The notes: generated from the letters alone by a model not told the origin. 64,000 bases of DNA from Petaurus breviceps papuanus (GCA_028583685.1 JAMXIF010001164.1:7834303-7898302), one strand, 5' to 3'. Shown: positions 20,120-31,335, counted from the first letter of the stretch. Numbers and translations are program-made.

Positions 20120-20980
20120 GAACTGTATAATAGAATTTGAGAGTTGGAAGGGACCTCACAGAATGACAGGCAACTCAGTGGCTATTCAGTTCAACTCCTA
20201 GGCAGAAGAATCTTCACTATGATATACACGATAAGTAGCTGTCTAGACTGTGATTGAAGACTCTCAAGGAAGATAAACCCCCTGCCTCTCGAGGCAGATA
20301 ATTCCAATTCTGGACAGCTCTCACTTTTAAGAAGTGGTTTTTTTTTAATATCAGGACTAAATTGGTTTCTTTTCAGCTTCTACCCATTGTCCCTTTGGTG
20401 CCATGTAGAACAAGCGTAATCCCTCTGCTACTTGTCACCTCCCCCGAGTTATCTCTTCTGCAGGCTAAAATCCCCAGTTGTTTTAACCAGTCCTCATGTG
20501 ACATAGGCTGTGGCTCTTTGTGGTTCTCATTGCCTTCCTCTGGACGCTGCTCTCCAGATGATCAATGCCATTTTTAAACGGTAATGCTAAGAATTAAGCA
20601 TGATACACCAGATGAGGACTGATAAGGGTAGAGTCCATTAGGACTGTCACCTCTGTATTCCTGAAAGCTACAATTCTCTTTCAAAACCCCAAATTGAATG
20701 AGATTCTTTGGTTACCACATTGCTGACTTGTATTGAGTTTAGATTCTATGACTTTCTATTTATTCCTCTTGAATTTCAGATCTATTAGATTCACCCCAGT
20801 ACTCAATTGTGAAGGATCTTTTGGATCCTAAATCTGTCATCTACTGTGTCATTCATCCATTAAGCTTCATGTCATCTGAAAATTTGATGAACATGTCATT
20901 TATGCCTTTATCAAAGAGACTGATAAAAATGTTCCATGTAAAACCAAGACCCTCAGAAATTATTTAGTTGCATAAATTCC
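20120..20980 (-). mobile_element. CR1/L3 LINE 3' region, antisense
   Basis: Antisense CR1-class sequence: 'gttttaaccagtcctcatgt', 'cattgccttcctctggacgc', 'tgctctccagatgatcaatg', 'catgatacaccagatgagga', 'ctgataagggtagagtccat', 'taggactgtcacctctgtat', then 'gttcatctgaaaatttgatga'-like text (20875). These match the CR1 ORF2 3' / UTR order. Old and truncated, no intact frame. Confidence 0.75.
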
Positions 20981-21044
20981 TGAAGCATTAATCATCATGG
21001 AGAAACATACATTGATCTCACTGTCGTGTTCACTTTAACTTCTG

Positions 21045-21310
21045 ATGCTTACTAACTGGGTGTTGGCAAATCATTTAACCATGCTGAACCTCATCTGTAA
21101 AATGGGGATATTATTGCCTGTGATACTTATCAGGGTTATTATGAAGCTTAAATAAGATAATATGTGTGAACTTGGTCAACATAATTTCTGAGCCTCAGTT
21201 TCCTCATATATAAAATAAGGAAGGATAATAGTACAACCTACCAAGTGGAGTTGTGAGGATCAGATGGGATAATGTATTTTAAACATTTTGCAAACCATCA
21301 AGTAAGTGTG
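21045..21310 (+). mobile_element. two MIR 3' halves, sense
   Basis: 21045-21175: 'tcatctgtaaaatggggata', 'cagggttattatgaagctta', 'aataagataatatgtgtgaa'. 21185-21310: 'tgagcctcagtttcctcata', 'tataaaataaggaaggataa', 'gttgtgaggatcagatggga'. Each is a MIR core-plus-tail, in tandem. Confidence 0.75.
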
Positions 21311-22899
21311 AATTGTGTTTATTATGAAAACATGTAAATGTCAATTATTATTAATCATGTCGCTTCTAGACAGAAGTAATAGTTACTGCTTTAAACATAT
21401 TGTACTTTTTTAAGACCTCTCTCAAGATCCCAAATTCTATACCTTGGAGCTTCTCTAATTATAACATCTAAGGTTTTGCCCAACTTAAAGATCCTGAAGC
21501 TTTTTATGGGCATTCATTTACTTTATCCTCTTAGAAACTCAGAATGAGAAAGTGGGTGAGGCTAATAAGCCCTGGCATTCATATGCCATAGAACCAGATT
21601 TACTGTGTTCCTAAATTCCTGTATCAACTGAGCCTGTTTCACTTCTCCACCCTTCCTCCCATGCCCCTAGCAAGGGCTTTACTTTTTTTTTTTTAAATAA
21701 CGTGTGTTCTGATGGTTGTTGCAAAGACCGACATTCTCTGAAAGGCTAATAACTAGTTTGGCAGACTGCACAGTGTTAGGAATTGATTCAAGTTAATGAA
21801 AATGCTTTAACTTCACTGACTGTTTGAAATATCTGCAGTGAGCAGCTTGAGGCTGAATGTGCTTGGAAAGCCGACTATATTAAAGTCATTTGATCTCTGT
21901 AGGCTGTCCCCGGAATGGACATAACATTCAACAGCTAATAAAACCATGCCAAATCCATTCAGATTGGCAATGCCTTTGTGGAGGCCTGATTATTTATGCC
22001 CTTCATAGGGGTCTGGTTAAGTTGAATATGAATAGCTGAACATAGGCGTCTGCAGATTTTCTGAGCTTTGCTAGTATTTCATATTTTTTGTTTGTTTATG
22101 AGACACCAAGATATATTTCTCTCTCCTCTACTTCTAATACAGCTTCTTTGCCCTTTTAGCCCTGCTAAATAATTCATCACTTTATGGCCAACCCACTGGA
22201 AATGGAAACCTCTTGGAGCTTAGAATGTCCTTCAAATAGCTTAGTAGATCCTGGCAAAACTTGTGCTCTGCTAGTATATATAGTCTTTGAGAAGTTAGGG
22301 GTTTGAATAATGGTTCTTGGGGGGAGATAGTCAATAGTATATTCTTCGACCGAATTTCATAAATGTGAGCAGGTCATGCAGTGAGAACCAAATGTAAGAG
22401 AGAGGCAGTCTGAGGGCCACATCTGTATCTGTGAAATATTACAAGAACCAGCTTGCAATGTATACATCTGAGTTGGAAAATTAATGGGTAAACATGGGAA
22501 AGAATCATATAGGATGAGAAGGCATGGATAGATGATGATATGCTTCAATGGAATTGGTACCCTTAATGAAATCAAGAATCCAGTGAAGTACTCAGATATT
22601 GAAATATTTTATATGTTGTGGCAGGCCTACCTTTTATAATACTCAGGGAAGTTAATATAAATCACATTTCCATCTCAAACAATAAAGAAAAGTAAGGCTA
22701 CTAATTCATCTCAGAGACTATTTCAGAAGCATCAGTATACACTAATTGCTTGGTGTTCATAAGTGGTTTGGCGGTAGAAGCTAGCCCTTGGTGTGTGGAA
22801 AAAAAAGGTTGAAGAAGTAATGTAATTGTAGGAGTGTATAGGAGGGGGAAGTGTATATGTGCGAAAGAGGAGTGAGTTGAATTTAGAAGTGATAAATGT
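21311..22899. other. non-repetitive block, candidate conserved noncoding element inside
   Basis: I recognise no interspersed repeat in 21310-22700. The part 21720-22080 is AT-rich, complex and free of low-complexity runs, with TAAT-type and TTGATT motifs ('ggaattgattcaagttaatg', 'tattaaagtcatttgatctc'). It reads like a conserved noncoding element rather than a decayed repeat, but conservation cannot be assessed here. Confidence 0.35.
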
Positions 22900-23455
22900 G
22901 AAGAGTTATCCTAAAAAGGATGAAGTAGGGGGAAGACTTTATTTATATCCTGCAAATTAGATACCATAGAGATTAGTTACAGAGAATAGTAGCTGAGATC
23001 TGAGATATTCAGTTCATAGCAGATAAAATCCAAGAAAGTAATTGGGAACAAAACCAATGCCTTCAATTGTCTATACACAAGTAACTAAAGTTTAGGCAAC
23101 AAACAAGAGGATTTAGATATCCTAGTTCAGGGGTGGGGAACCCGGGCCGGCTCTCGAGGCCACATGTGGCCCTCTAGGTCCTTAAGCATGCCCTTTGACT
23201 GCATCCAAACTTCACAGAACAAATCCCCTTAATAAAAGAATTCGTTCTATAAAACTTGGACTCAGTCAAAAGGCCCCACCTGAGGATCTAGAAGGCCACA
23301 GATTTCCCACCCCTACAGTGGATAAAGACAAAAATTGACATCATAGGTATCACAGAGACATGGTGGGATGAGACCAATGACTGAACTCTGATTCTAGATG
23401 GGTTTACCCTATCCAAAAGAAACAAAAAAGGCAAAGAGAGGTGGTGGTTGGATAA
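22900..23455 (+). mobile_element. CR1/L3 LINE, endonuclease start (segment 1), split by a MITE
   Basis: After the MITE, 23316-23455 reads DIIGITETWWDETND then LDGFTLSKRNKKGKERW, the CR1 apurinic endonuclease motif around the catalytic TETW. Before the MITE, 23080-23127 reads like the upstream 'QVTKV.ATNKR' part. The left limit (about 22900) is approximate. Stops are present. Confidence 0.75.
23128..23315. mobile_element. palindromic hAT-like MITE, second copy
   Basis: Starts CAGGGGTGGGGAACCCGGGC and ends with the complement 'cacagatttcccacccct'; the interior has 'cacatgtggccctctaggtc', 'cttcacagaacaaatcccct' and 'ggactcagtcaaaaggcccc', as in 14888-15090. 188 bp. The CR1 reading resumes directly after it. 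No clear 8-bp TSD is left. Confidence 0.85.
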
Positions 23456-24569
23456 TATGTATTTTTTAAAGATAAGTTTCCAATTACATGGAAAAACAAT
23501 TTTAAATGTTTTAAAAAATTTTATTGAGTTCCAAATTCTGTCCCTCCCCTTGCCCCTTTTTGATAAGGCAAGTAATTCAACATAGGTTATACATGTGAAG
23601 AAAACATAGACAATAAAAACTCTTTAAAAAGTATATTTCAGCCTGCATTCAGACTCCATCAGTTCTTCCCCTGCAAGTGAATAGCATTTTCATCATAAGT
23701 CCTTCAGAATTGTTTTGGATAATTGAGTTGCTGGGAATAGCCAAGTCATTTCCTATCATACCACATTGCTGTTGCTGTGTGCACTATGTACACGTTTCTC
23801 CTGGGTCTGCTCACTTCACTTTGCATCAGTTCATGTAAATCTTTCCATGTTTTTCTCAAAGCATCCTTCTCATTATTTCTTATAGCATAATAGTATTCCA
23901 TCATGATCATATACTGTAACTTGGTCAGCCATTCCTCAATTGATGGACATCTCCTCAATTTCTAATTCTTTGTCACCATAAAAGAGCTGCTATAAATATT
24001 CTCCTTTTTTGCTACAAATATTCTTGTGCAAACAGGTCCTTTTCCTTTTTTTTAAATCCCTTTGGGATATAGATCTAATAGTGGTATTGCTGAGTCAAAG
24101 GGTATGCACAGTTTTATAGCCCTTTAGGCATAGTTCTAAATGGTTCTCCAGAATGGTTGGAGTAGTTCAGATTCCACCTACAGTATTTTAGTGTCCCAAT
24201 TTTCTCACATCCCCTCCAATATTTGTCATTTTCCTTTTCTGTAATATTAGCCAATCTGATAGTTAGGTAGTACCTCGGAATTGTTTTAATTTGCATTTAT
24301 CTAATCAATAGGAATCTAGAGCATTTTTTCACATGACTATAGGTAACTTTGATTTCTTTATCTGAAAACTGCCTGTTCATAACTCTTGATCATTTATCAA
24401 TTGAGGAATGACTTGTATTCTTATAAATTTGACTCAATTCTCTACATATTTGAGAATGAGGCCTTTATCAGAGAAATTTGCTCTTAACATTTTTCCCACT
24501 TGTGATAACTCACTGTGTATTTCCCTCCATCCTATTTTTCCCTTGTTTATCCTTCTCTGTCTCTGTCTC

Positions 24570-24602
<33 letters not shown>

Positions 24603-25115
24603 GTCTCATTTCATCCTGTTCCTCCTTAAAAGTGTTTTGCTTCTGACCACCACCTCCCTCAATCCACACTCCCTTCTATTAGTCCTCCCTTTTTTATCCC
24701 CTCCACCTTCTACTTTCCTGTGGGTGAAGATACCCAATTCTATACCCAAATGAGTGTGTATGTTATTTCCTCTTTGAGCCAATTTTGAGGAGAATAAGGT
24801 TCAAACTTGCCCCCCACCTCAGCCCTCATCTTTCCTTCCTCTGTAAAAACTCTTTCATGCCTCTTTTGTGTGAGATAATTTATCCCATTCTTATTCTCAC
24901 TTCCCCTTCCTCCTACTACATCCCTCTTTCTCAGCCCTTAATTTTATTTTAGATGCCTTTCCATATAGTCAACTCACACCTGTGCCCTGCCCAAATAATG
25001 ATAAAGTTCTTCAGAGTTACATTATTATCTTGCCATGTAGGAATGTAAACAGTTTAACCTTATTGAATACCTTATGATTTCTCTTTCCTCTTTATCTTTT
25101 TAGGTAGCATTACAT
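23456..25115 (-). mobile_element. L1 LINE, antisense, internally deleted, inserted in CR1
   Basis: From the left: 3' UTR (23456-23700), ORF2 C-terminal tail on the minus strand (RCPSIEEWLTKLQYMIMMEY, YYAIRNNEKDALRKTWKDLH, 23746-23958) and the segment before it up to about 24500, then a direct switch to the ORF1-ORF2 spacer (24505-25110) with a (GTCT)n run inside. Nearly all of ORF2 is therefore missing. The CR1 frame resumes on the right (VALHIK, 25113-25130). Confidence 0.85.
24571..24608. repeat. (GTCT)n microsatellite
   Basis: Seven or so uninterrupted tgtc units with flanking tctc variants, inside the pyrimidine-rich L1 spacer. It creates overlapping false open frames. Confidence 0.9.
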
Positions 25116-25736
25116 ATTAAGTAGATAGCATTGATTTGAGGAAATCTAGGAACCATATGGGGAAAGCATTAGGGAGAATATTTGGGTGAAGGATGGAGGA
25201 GCAGAAGAGATTTTGTCATCATATTATGATACAGAATTCCTGGACAGAAAAAGGGAATATATGAGGACTTTTGGAAATAGATTACAAGTTTGGCACAGAA
25301 ACTTGATGTAATAGTGATGGGAAACTTCAGTTATCCAAATAATCCGCTGTAACATTTCTCTGACCAAATAAGAACCGCTAAGAACTTCTTGTCTTGTCTT
25401 GTCTTAATGATAATTTCATTCTTCATAACATGGAAGAAACACAAAGGGAAAATTCATTTCTGGACCTGACTCTCATTAATAGAGAAGGATTGGTTGATGG
25501 AAGGGATATGATGTGAACCCTGGGAGAAAAGTGACTATACCCTCCTATAATTTGTGATAGATGAGGAGAAAAAAATCTACATATAGTCTGACATATATCT
25601 TAGATTTTTAGAAAAGCAAAGTTACATTGATTCAGAGGAAAGATAGATAGGTTACCATTGACTGAAATATACTGGAGAAATTAAACCAAGAAGGATTAGA
25701 GATAGGAGGATCAAAGAAGTGATATGACTTTTTCTT
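25116..25736 (+). mobile_element. CR1/L3 LINE, endonuclease (segment 2)
   Basis: VALHIK at the left joins the endonuclease read before the L1. 'gtaatagtgatgggaaactt' + 'cagttatcc' (VIVMGNFSYP) is the CR1 'GDFNYP' box with D changed to N. 'tctggacctgactctcatta' (LDLTLINRE) matches the 'LDLILTN' region near the domain end. Confidence 0.75.
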
Positions 25737-25895
25737 TCTTTTTTTTTTTTTGCTTTTTTTTGGAGGGCAATTGGGATTAAGTGACTTGCCCAAGGTCACA
25801 TGACTAGTAAGTGTTAAGTGTCTGAGGCTGGATTTGAACTTAGCTCCTCCTGACTCCAGGGCCGGTGCTCTATTCACTGCACCACCTAACCGCCC
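25737..25895 (-). mobile_element. tRNA-derived SINE, antisense, with TSD
   Basis: Poly-T tail with 'tgctttttttt', 'ggagggcaattgggattaag', 'cttgcccaaggtcacatgac', 'ctcctcctgactccagggcc', 'tattcactgcaccacctaac'. TSD tgatatgactttttctt (25720-25736) and tgatatgaccttttctt (25896-25912) match 16/17. Confidence 0.96.
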
Positions 25896-27170
25896 TGATA
25901 TGACCTTTTCTTAGGGTGAATGTAGAGGTGTACTGTACCAGTCCTCCCAAAGCCAATGGTTAAATGTTCAATATGAGCATTCAGAAACTAGCAAATGCTA
26001 TAAATCAGGACTTCTTGTATTGTTTTGTTGATTATCTAGACTTAAGAATGTGATGGAGAAAATGCTAATAATACAAATTAATTTTAAAAGTGGACTTCAC
26101 ATGCATTTTTTTTGAGGTTGTTAAACATTTATGAACACACCCATGGGTGGATGGGAGGGCAATAACTTACAAAAGAGAGAAGAGCTGCTCAATTCTTTTC
26201 TTCAGTTTTCTTTGCCAAGGTTAATAACCTTTGCTTTGGAAATGACACAACAAAAATTATTTAATAAGGAGATTTATCTAGCTGCTTTTGATGAATTCAA
26301 GCCACCTGGCCTAGAAGATGAACTATACCCTGGGGCACTGAAAGAAGTGGCATATGACTGCTGAGTCACTGTCTGTGATATTTTAAAGATGATGGAAAAT
26401 GGGTGAGGTGGCACACAATTTAAGAAGGGCAAATGTCCTCTGTCTTCATTTTCAAAATAGGGAATAAAACAGAATCGACAAACTGGAGGTCAGTGAAGTC
26501 AACTTCAATTTCTCAGAAAAAATACAAGATAATCTTTAAAGAGACTGTTGATGGACATCAAGAAAGGAACACAGTAATCATGAGGAACCAGTATGGTTTC
26601 AGCAAGAATAAGGCACTCAAGATTAATCTCATTTCTTTTGTTGAGAAGATTACTAACTGAAAGGATGAAGTAAATGCTATGGATATAGGTTATCTAGATT
26701 TTACCAAATCTTTGATGAACCATATCACACTGTTCTTTGGGAAAAATATAGAGATATGCATTAGATGATCATATAATTAGATGGATTAAGAACTTATTGG
26801 ATAGCTGGATTCAAAGAGTAGTTGTTAATGGTGCAATGTCAATGTGGCAGGAGTTCTCCAGGGAGGTATCCAAGGAATCTCTGCTTGAGCCTGTGCTATT
26901 TGAAGTTTTTGTCAATGACTCAGACTAAGTTATAGATGGTCTGTTCATTTAATTTTCAGATGACACAAAACTAGAAGGAATAGCAAACATACTGGATGAG
27001 AGAGCCAGGATTCAAAGAGATTTTGACATGTTAGAGCATTGAGATGTATCTAAAAGAAGAAACTCAGTAGGAATAAATGGAAAATCTTTCATTTGGTTAT
27101 AAGAAGATCAATTTTATCAGCACAAGGCACTAAAGATTTGGTCAGATAGCAGTGTTGAAAAGAAAGATCT
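25896..27170 (+). mobile_element. CR1/L3 LINE, reverse transcriptase (segment 3)
   Basis: Sense CR1 RT, spread over three frames: FDEFKPPGLEDELYPGALKE (26281-26345); NQYGFSKNKALKINLISFVE, matching the CR1 'HGFxKxRSCxTNLI' box (26585-26645); 'gatataggttatctagattt' (DIGYLDF, first catalytic D); 'gttaatggtgcaatgtcaat' (VNGAMS); the 'SSGVPQGSVLGPxLF'-like box near 26855-26905; and 'ttttcagatgacacaaaact' (FSDDTKL, the catalytic DD kept). Many stops. Confidence 0.9.
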
Positions 27171-27345
27171 GGGGGCAGCTAGGCAGTGCAGTGAACAAAG
27201 TGCCGGTCCCAGAGTCAGGAGGATCCAAGTTCGGTTCCAGCCTCAGGCATTTAACACCCACACAAAAAAACCTAGCCATGTAACCTTGGGCAAATTACTT
27301 AACCCCAATTGTCCTCCAAAAAGCAAAAAAAGAATTAAAATAAAA
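27171..27345 (+). mobile_element. tRNA-derived SINE, sense, with TSD
   Basis: 'gggggcagctaggcagtgca', 'gtgccggtcccagagtcagg', 'tagccatgtaaccttgggca', 'cccaattgtcctccaaaaag', A-rich tail. Exact 13-bp TSD aaaagaaagatct at 27158-27170 and 27346-27358. Inserted in the CR1. Confidence 0.97.
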
Positions 27346-27358
27346 AAAAGAAAGATCT

Positions 27359-27484
27359 TCAGGTTTCCATATATTGCAAACTCAATAGGAATCATCAGTG
27401 TGATGTCATAGCCACAAACGTTGATTTAGTATTGGACTATATTCAGAGACTTTCAGGAGGAGGGAGGTGATAGTTTGATTTTAT
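27359..27484 (+). mobile_element. CR1/L3 LINE, tail of RT region (segment 4)
   Basis: 'gcaaactcaataggaatcat', 'cagtgtgatgtcatagccac' is the CR1 segment after the RT ('...SNRNHQCDVIA'). It ends where L1 sequence begins at about 27485. Confidence 0.7.
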
Positions 27485-28360
27485 ATATGATATAAAGCCA
27501 AAAGAGTCATACTCAAATAAATAAGGGGTCAATGGATACAAACAGTTCTCAAAAGAAAAGTTGTGAACCTTTAACTCATTTGAAAAAAAATATTCCAGAT
27601 CACTAATAATAAGAGAATGCTAATCAAAACAACCTCAAGATTTTACTTCACACCCTGAAAATTGCCAAAAATGATAAAAGATGAGAAAAGTCAGTGTTGG
27701 AGGGGTCATATGAGTTAGGCATACTGATACATTTTTGGTGGAGTTATAAATACTTTCCATTTTGGAAAGCAATTTAGAATTATGCAAATAATTCCAAATT
27801 GGAATTATGGACACAAATTGGCTAATATTCATATTCTTTAACTCAGAGATTCCATAAATAGGTTGATACACCAAGGAGGCCATTGTTAAGAAGAAAGTTC
27901 CTATATACACCAAAACATTTATAATAGCACTTTTTTTATAATAGCAAAGAATTGGCAACAAAATAGATATCCCTTGATTGAGGAATGACTGAGAAAACTT
28001 TGGTATCTAAATATAATGAAGCATTCATAAGCTATAAAAAATTATGAATGTGATGGATACAGAAAAGCAAGGAAAATTTTTCACAAACTCATGCAGAATG
28101 AAAGAGGTAGAGCCATGAATGCAATATACACAATGATCACAACAATATAAATAGAAAGAATAATCACACACAAAAACCGAAAAGTGAATTTTTCAAAATT
28201 AAAAATAACAAGCATAGTTTAAAAGAAGAGATATGAGAAGACCCTCCCATCCTGCCCCTTTTGAAGGAATGGTGTACTGACTACAGCTAGTAGTAAGGGC
28301 CAGTGGTTTGCGGATTTCATCCTTTTCCTTTTTTGAAAATTAGAACATTTACTTATCTCT
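27485..28360 (+). mobile_element. L1 ORF2 C-terminus and 3' UTR, sense, 5'-truncated
   Basis: 'agttctcaaaagaaaagttg', 'taataagagaatgctaatca', 'tcagtgttggaggggtcata', 'tttttggtggagttataaat', 'gcaaagaattggcaacaaaa', 'cttgattgaggaatgactga': the sense order of the L1 C-terminal knuckle and tail region, then a 3' UTR to the SINE at 28366. All frames are broken. Confidence 0.8.
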
Positions 28361-28365
28361 AGTTC

Positions 28366-28593
28366 TTTGGCTATGTAGCCTAGTGCATAGAGTGTCAACC
28401 TTGGAGTCAGGAAGACCTAAATTCAAATATGGCCTCAAATTCTTACTATCTGTGTGACCCTGGGCAAGGCACTTAATTCTGTTTGCCTCAGTTTCCTTAT
28501 CTGTAAAATAAGCTGGAGGAGGAAATGATAAACCACTTCAGTATCTTTGCCAAGAAAAATAGAAATGGAGTCAAAACAAGTCAGACACAACTG
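28366..28593 (+). mobile_element. MAR1-like SINE, sense (first of a tandem pair)
   Basis: Head 'gtgcatagagtgtcaacctt' + 'ggagtcaggaagacctaaat', core 'cctgggcaaggcacttaatt', 'tgtaaaataagctggaggag', RTE-type tail 'gtcaaaacaagtcagacaca' + 'actgaa'. Confidence 0.88.
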
Positions 28594-28855
28594 AATTAGG
28601 TAGCTAGGTGGTGTGGTGGATAGAGCACTGGGCCTGGAATCAGGAAGACTCATCTTATGAGTTCAAATTCAGCCTCAGACATGTACTATCTGTGACCCTG
28701 GGCAAATCACTTAACTCTGTTTACCTCAGTTTCTCATCTGTAAAATGAGCTGGAGAAAAAAAAAATGACAAACCACTCCAGGGCCTCTGCCGAGAAAACC
28801 CCAAATGGGGTCGTGAAAAGTTGGACATGACTGAAATGACTGAACAATAAATGGC
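28594..28855 (+). mobile_element. MAR1-like SINE, sense (second of the pair)
   Basis: Head 'gtagctaggtggtgtggtgg' + 'atagagcactgggcctggaa', core 'ctgtaaaatgagctggagaa', tail 'aaccccaaatggggtcgtga' and 'actgaaatgactgaacaata'. It directly follows the previous copy in the same orientation. Confidence 0.92.
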
Positions 28856-29954
28856 ACCTCTCTCATTTTCCATGATCCTTTAAATCTCACTGATGGGGGC
28901 TGAGCAATCAGATCTGAAGTGTGTGCTTTAGAATAATGGGATTCCAATTTTACTCCATGATCAGAGAGAAATACAAGAGTGAGAATGCATTAGAAATATC
29001 AATTTGCTGTATATGCATGATGAATGTGTAATGATTTGAATAATGAATTACAAGTTAAAACCAATTTTCAAGGGTGTTGAAAATGTATAGGATTGCAGTT
29101 ATTGGCTGGGTTAAGTACTCATTAGAAGTTAAAAGACAGCCTTATTTAGGCTTGATTAAGTGTTGCGAATCTGCTGCACAGGTATGGTAGTTGCAGTGCC
29201 AAGGTGGGGTGCATATCAGCAGAAGGGGGTTATTTAGAGGTCATTGTCTGATCCGATGAAGATGAATTCTCTCTGATAACCAAACAAAGATGGGAATCTG
29301 TGTGGTAGAAGATGCAGGAGATTGATTGAGCACATCCATAAGGGATGGGGGAACAACATTCTGACAAAAAGGAATCCCACCGTGGAGAAGCTAGTCACAG
29401 TGGGAACCGGGATGTAGGTCAGGGTCCCTACCATCTAGAAAGTCTCATTGTTTTCTTGGGAGTACTTTTTGGCAGATTGTTTCTGCTCTAGAGATGCCAC
29501 CTTTTCCCACCTACCATCTCTCCGTTATATATAGAACAAGTGTCTGGAAACATCTATGCCAAAAATGTCCAGAATCTTTGTCAACTAAAGGAGATTCCAC
29601 TCCTTAGTATAAAAGTCTTGACCTTTGTTCTTATCAGCAGTTGCCCTAGTTTTACATGAAATCATGATATGTCTGAAAACCTTACCCACCAAGGAGGAGT
29701 GGCAAAAGCTGGTATAACGATTAGCTAAGAGCAGTGGAAGATCTCTTTCGAAATCATTTTGAAATCTTTCTCTTTTCTACCTGCCGCTGTGTAATGACCT
29801 TCATTCCTAGGATTCTGTAGAGCTGATGGTTATATCCTTTCTCCATTCTACTTTGCAGCAGATTCCTCAAAGCTGCACTTTTCTGCCACAAGGAAATTTC
29901 TCTCTTTTCTCTTTCTCTCCTGCTTTCCAAAACACCACATTGTAATGGCCAGGA
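28856..29954. other. unassigned, apparently low-copy sequence
   Basis: No repeat recognised. 28980-29200 is AT-rich and complex with homeodomain-like TAAT sites ('tgtgtaatgatttgaataat', 'gaattacaagttaaaacc'). Antisense frames of 66-96 aa have no recognisable content. Confidence 0.35.
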
Positions 29955-30090
29955 GAAGCAGTGTGGCATGGAGGCTAGCCTTGGAGTGAGGAAGACCTGG
30001 ATTCAAGTCTTGCTTTTGATACATACTGTCTAACTTTATAATTATGGGCAAGATGCTGGACCTCCTAGCATTCCTGGAAACTTTCAAAGA
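29955..30090 (+). mobile_element. MIR-like SINE head, sense
   Basis: 'gcagtgtggcatggaggcta', 'ccttggagtgaggaagacct', 'ggattcaagtcttgcttttg', 'tataattatgggcaagatgc'. Confidence 0.7.
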
Positions 30091-30464
30091 CTGCAAGGTA
30101 GAGAAGACCTGCCAATCTTCTTTGCTGGACCAGGGCAATCACAAGTTTAGACGTGCTTTTTTGTCTGTTGCCTATAGGTACTCTCAGATTAATATACATT
30201 AATAATATCCTTATTAGGATTGTTGATTGTGGTTGCTACCTTCCCATACCGTAGACCTGTCTTTCTGATTGTGAGAACACCTGTCAACCTGTTAATGCAG
30301 GAAGTAAAGCTGTAGCAAGATCATCTAGATGGGAGGTGAGAAACTGGGCAGGGTGTCAAGTGATTATGCCAAGATTTTCACTGTGGGTTATGTTAGTAAG
30401 AAAAGAAAGCATGTAAATGTTTTCTACAAATTCCAAAAAAAAATTGCAACATGATTTTTAAAAA

Positions 30465-30589
30465 TATATTTTAACATCTTTGATTTTTAATTGCCTAAAT
30501 TTCTTCCCCTATCCTTTCCCCTCCTTATAACTAAGAATTAAAAAAAAAAACTTAGCAAAACTAGGTTCTAAAAATCGGACATTTTACAT
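30465..30589 (-). mobile_element. L1 3' end, antisense (left part)
   Basis: 'ttttaacatctttgattttt', 'aatttcttcccctatccttt', 'cccctccttataactaagaa': antisense L1 3' UTR end. The same L1 appears to continue after the MIR at 30875. Confidence 0.55.
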
Positions 30590-30874
30590 AATAATAATAG
30601 TAATGCTAATACTAATAGATAACATATATGTAGTACTTATGATGAGCCAGGCACTGTGCTAAGTACTTTACAATTATCAACTCATGACCCTCACAACTAC
30701 TCTAAGAGGTAGGTGCCCTTATTAGCCCCATCTTACAGATTAGGAAACTGAGGCAAATGAAGGTTAAGTGACTTTCCCAGGGTCACACAGCTTGTAGGTG
30801 TCTGATGACAGATTTGAACTTGTCTTTCTGACTCCAAACCTGACACTCTATCTACCGTATCACCTGACTGCCCC
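30590..30874 (-). mobile_element. MIR SINE, antisense, near full length
   Basis: 'gatgagccaggcactgtgct', 'ctcatgaccctcacaactac', 'gattaggaaactgaggcaaa', 'gggttaagtgactttcccag'-type core ('gtgactttcccagggtcaca'), 'tttctgactccaaacctgac', 'cacctgactgcccc'. Confidence 0.88.
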
Positions 30875-31335
30875 ACCATACAGTATTCTCTACCAGTGGA
30901 CTCCAACATCTCCAAAGCAGCGGGAAAGAAGTATCTTCTACCTCTTCTTTCTGCACTAATGGACCCAACCACTGCAAAGCAATAGTGGGGAGGTGTCTTC
31001 TATCTCTTATTTGGGTCCAATTTTGTTCTCTATCATTTCACAACATTCAGTTTTTGTTGCTTTGTGGTTATTCTTTTTTCCGTTTACACTGTTGTAACCA
31101 CTCTGTACATTATTTCCTTGGTTGTATGTATTTCTTCATCAGTTAGTGTCTTTCCATGATTCTCTGAATTTTTCATGTTCATAGTTTCCTACAGCAGAGA
31201 AGAAATCTACATCATTTATGTACCAGAATTTGTTGAGTCACTTCTCAATTAAAGGGCATCTACTTTGTGCCCAGTACTTTGTTACTGTGACAAGAATTTC
31301 TATAAATATTTTTGTGTATATGTAGCCTTTCTTTT
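30875..31335 (-). mobile_element. L1 3' UTR / ORF2 tail, antisense (right part)
   Basis: 'ccagtggactccaacatctc', 'ctctatcatttcacaacatt', 'tttccttggttgtatgtatt', 'cagaatttgttgagtcactt', 'ctcaattaaagggcatctac', 'aaatatttttgtgtatatgt': the antisense L1 3' order, an older subfamily than the 6842 copy. Confidence 0.65.

Noticed and set aside
23120-23323. 8-bp TSD for the second palindromic MITE
   Set aside because: Flanking 8-mers (tcctagtt and cagtggat) do not match; no TSD claimed.
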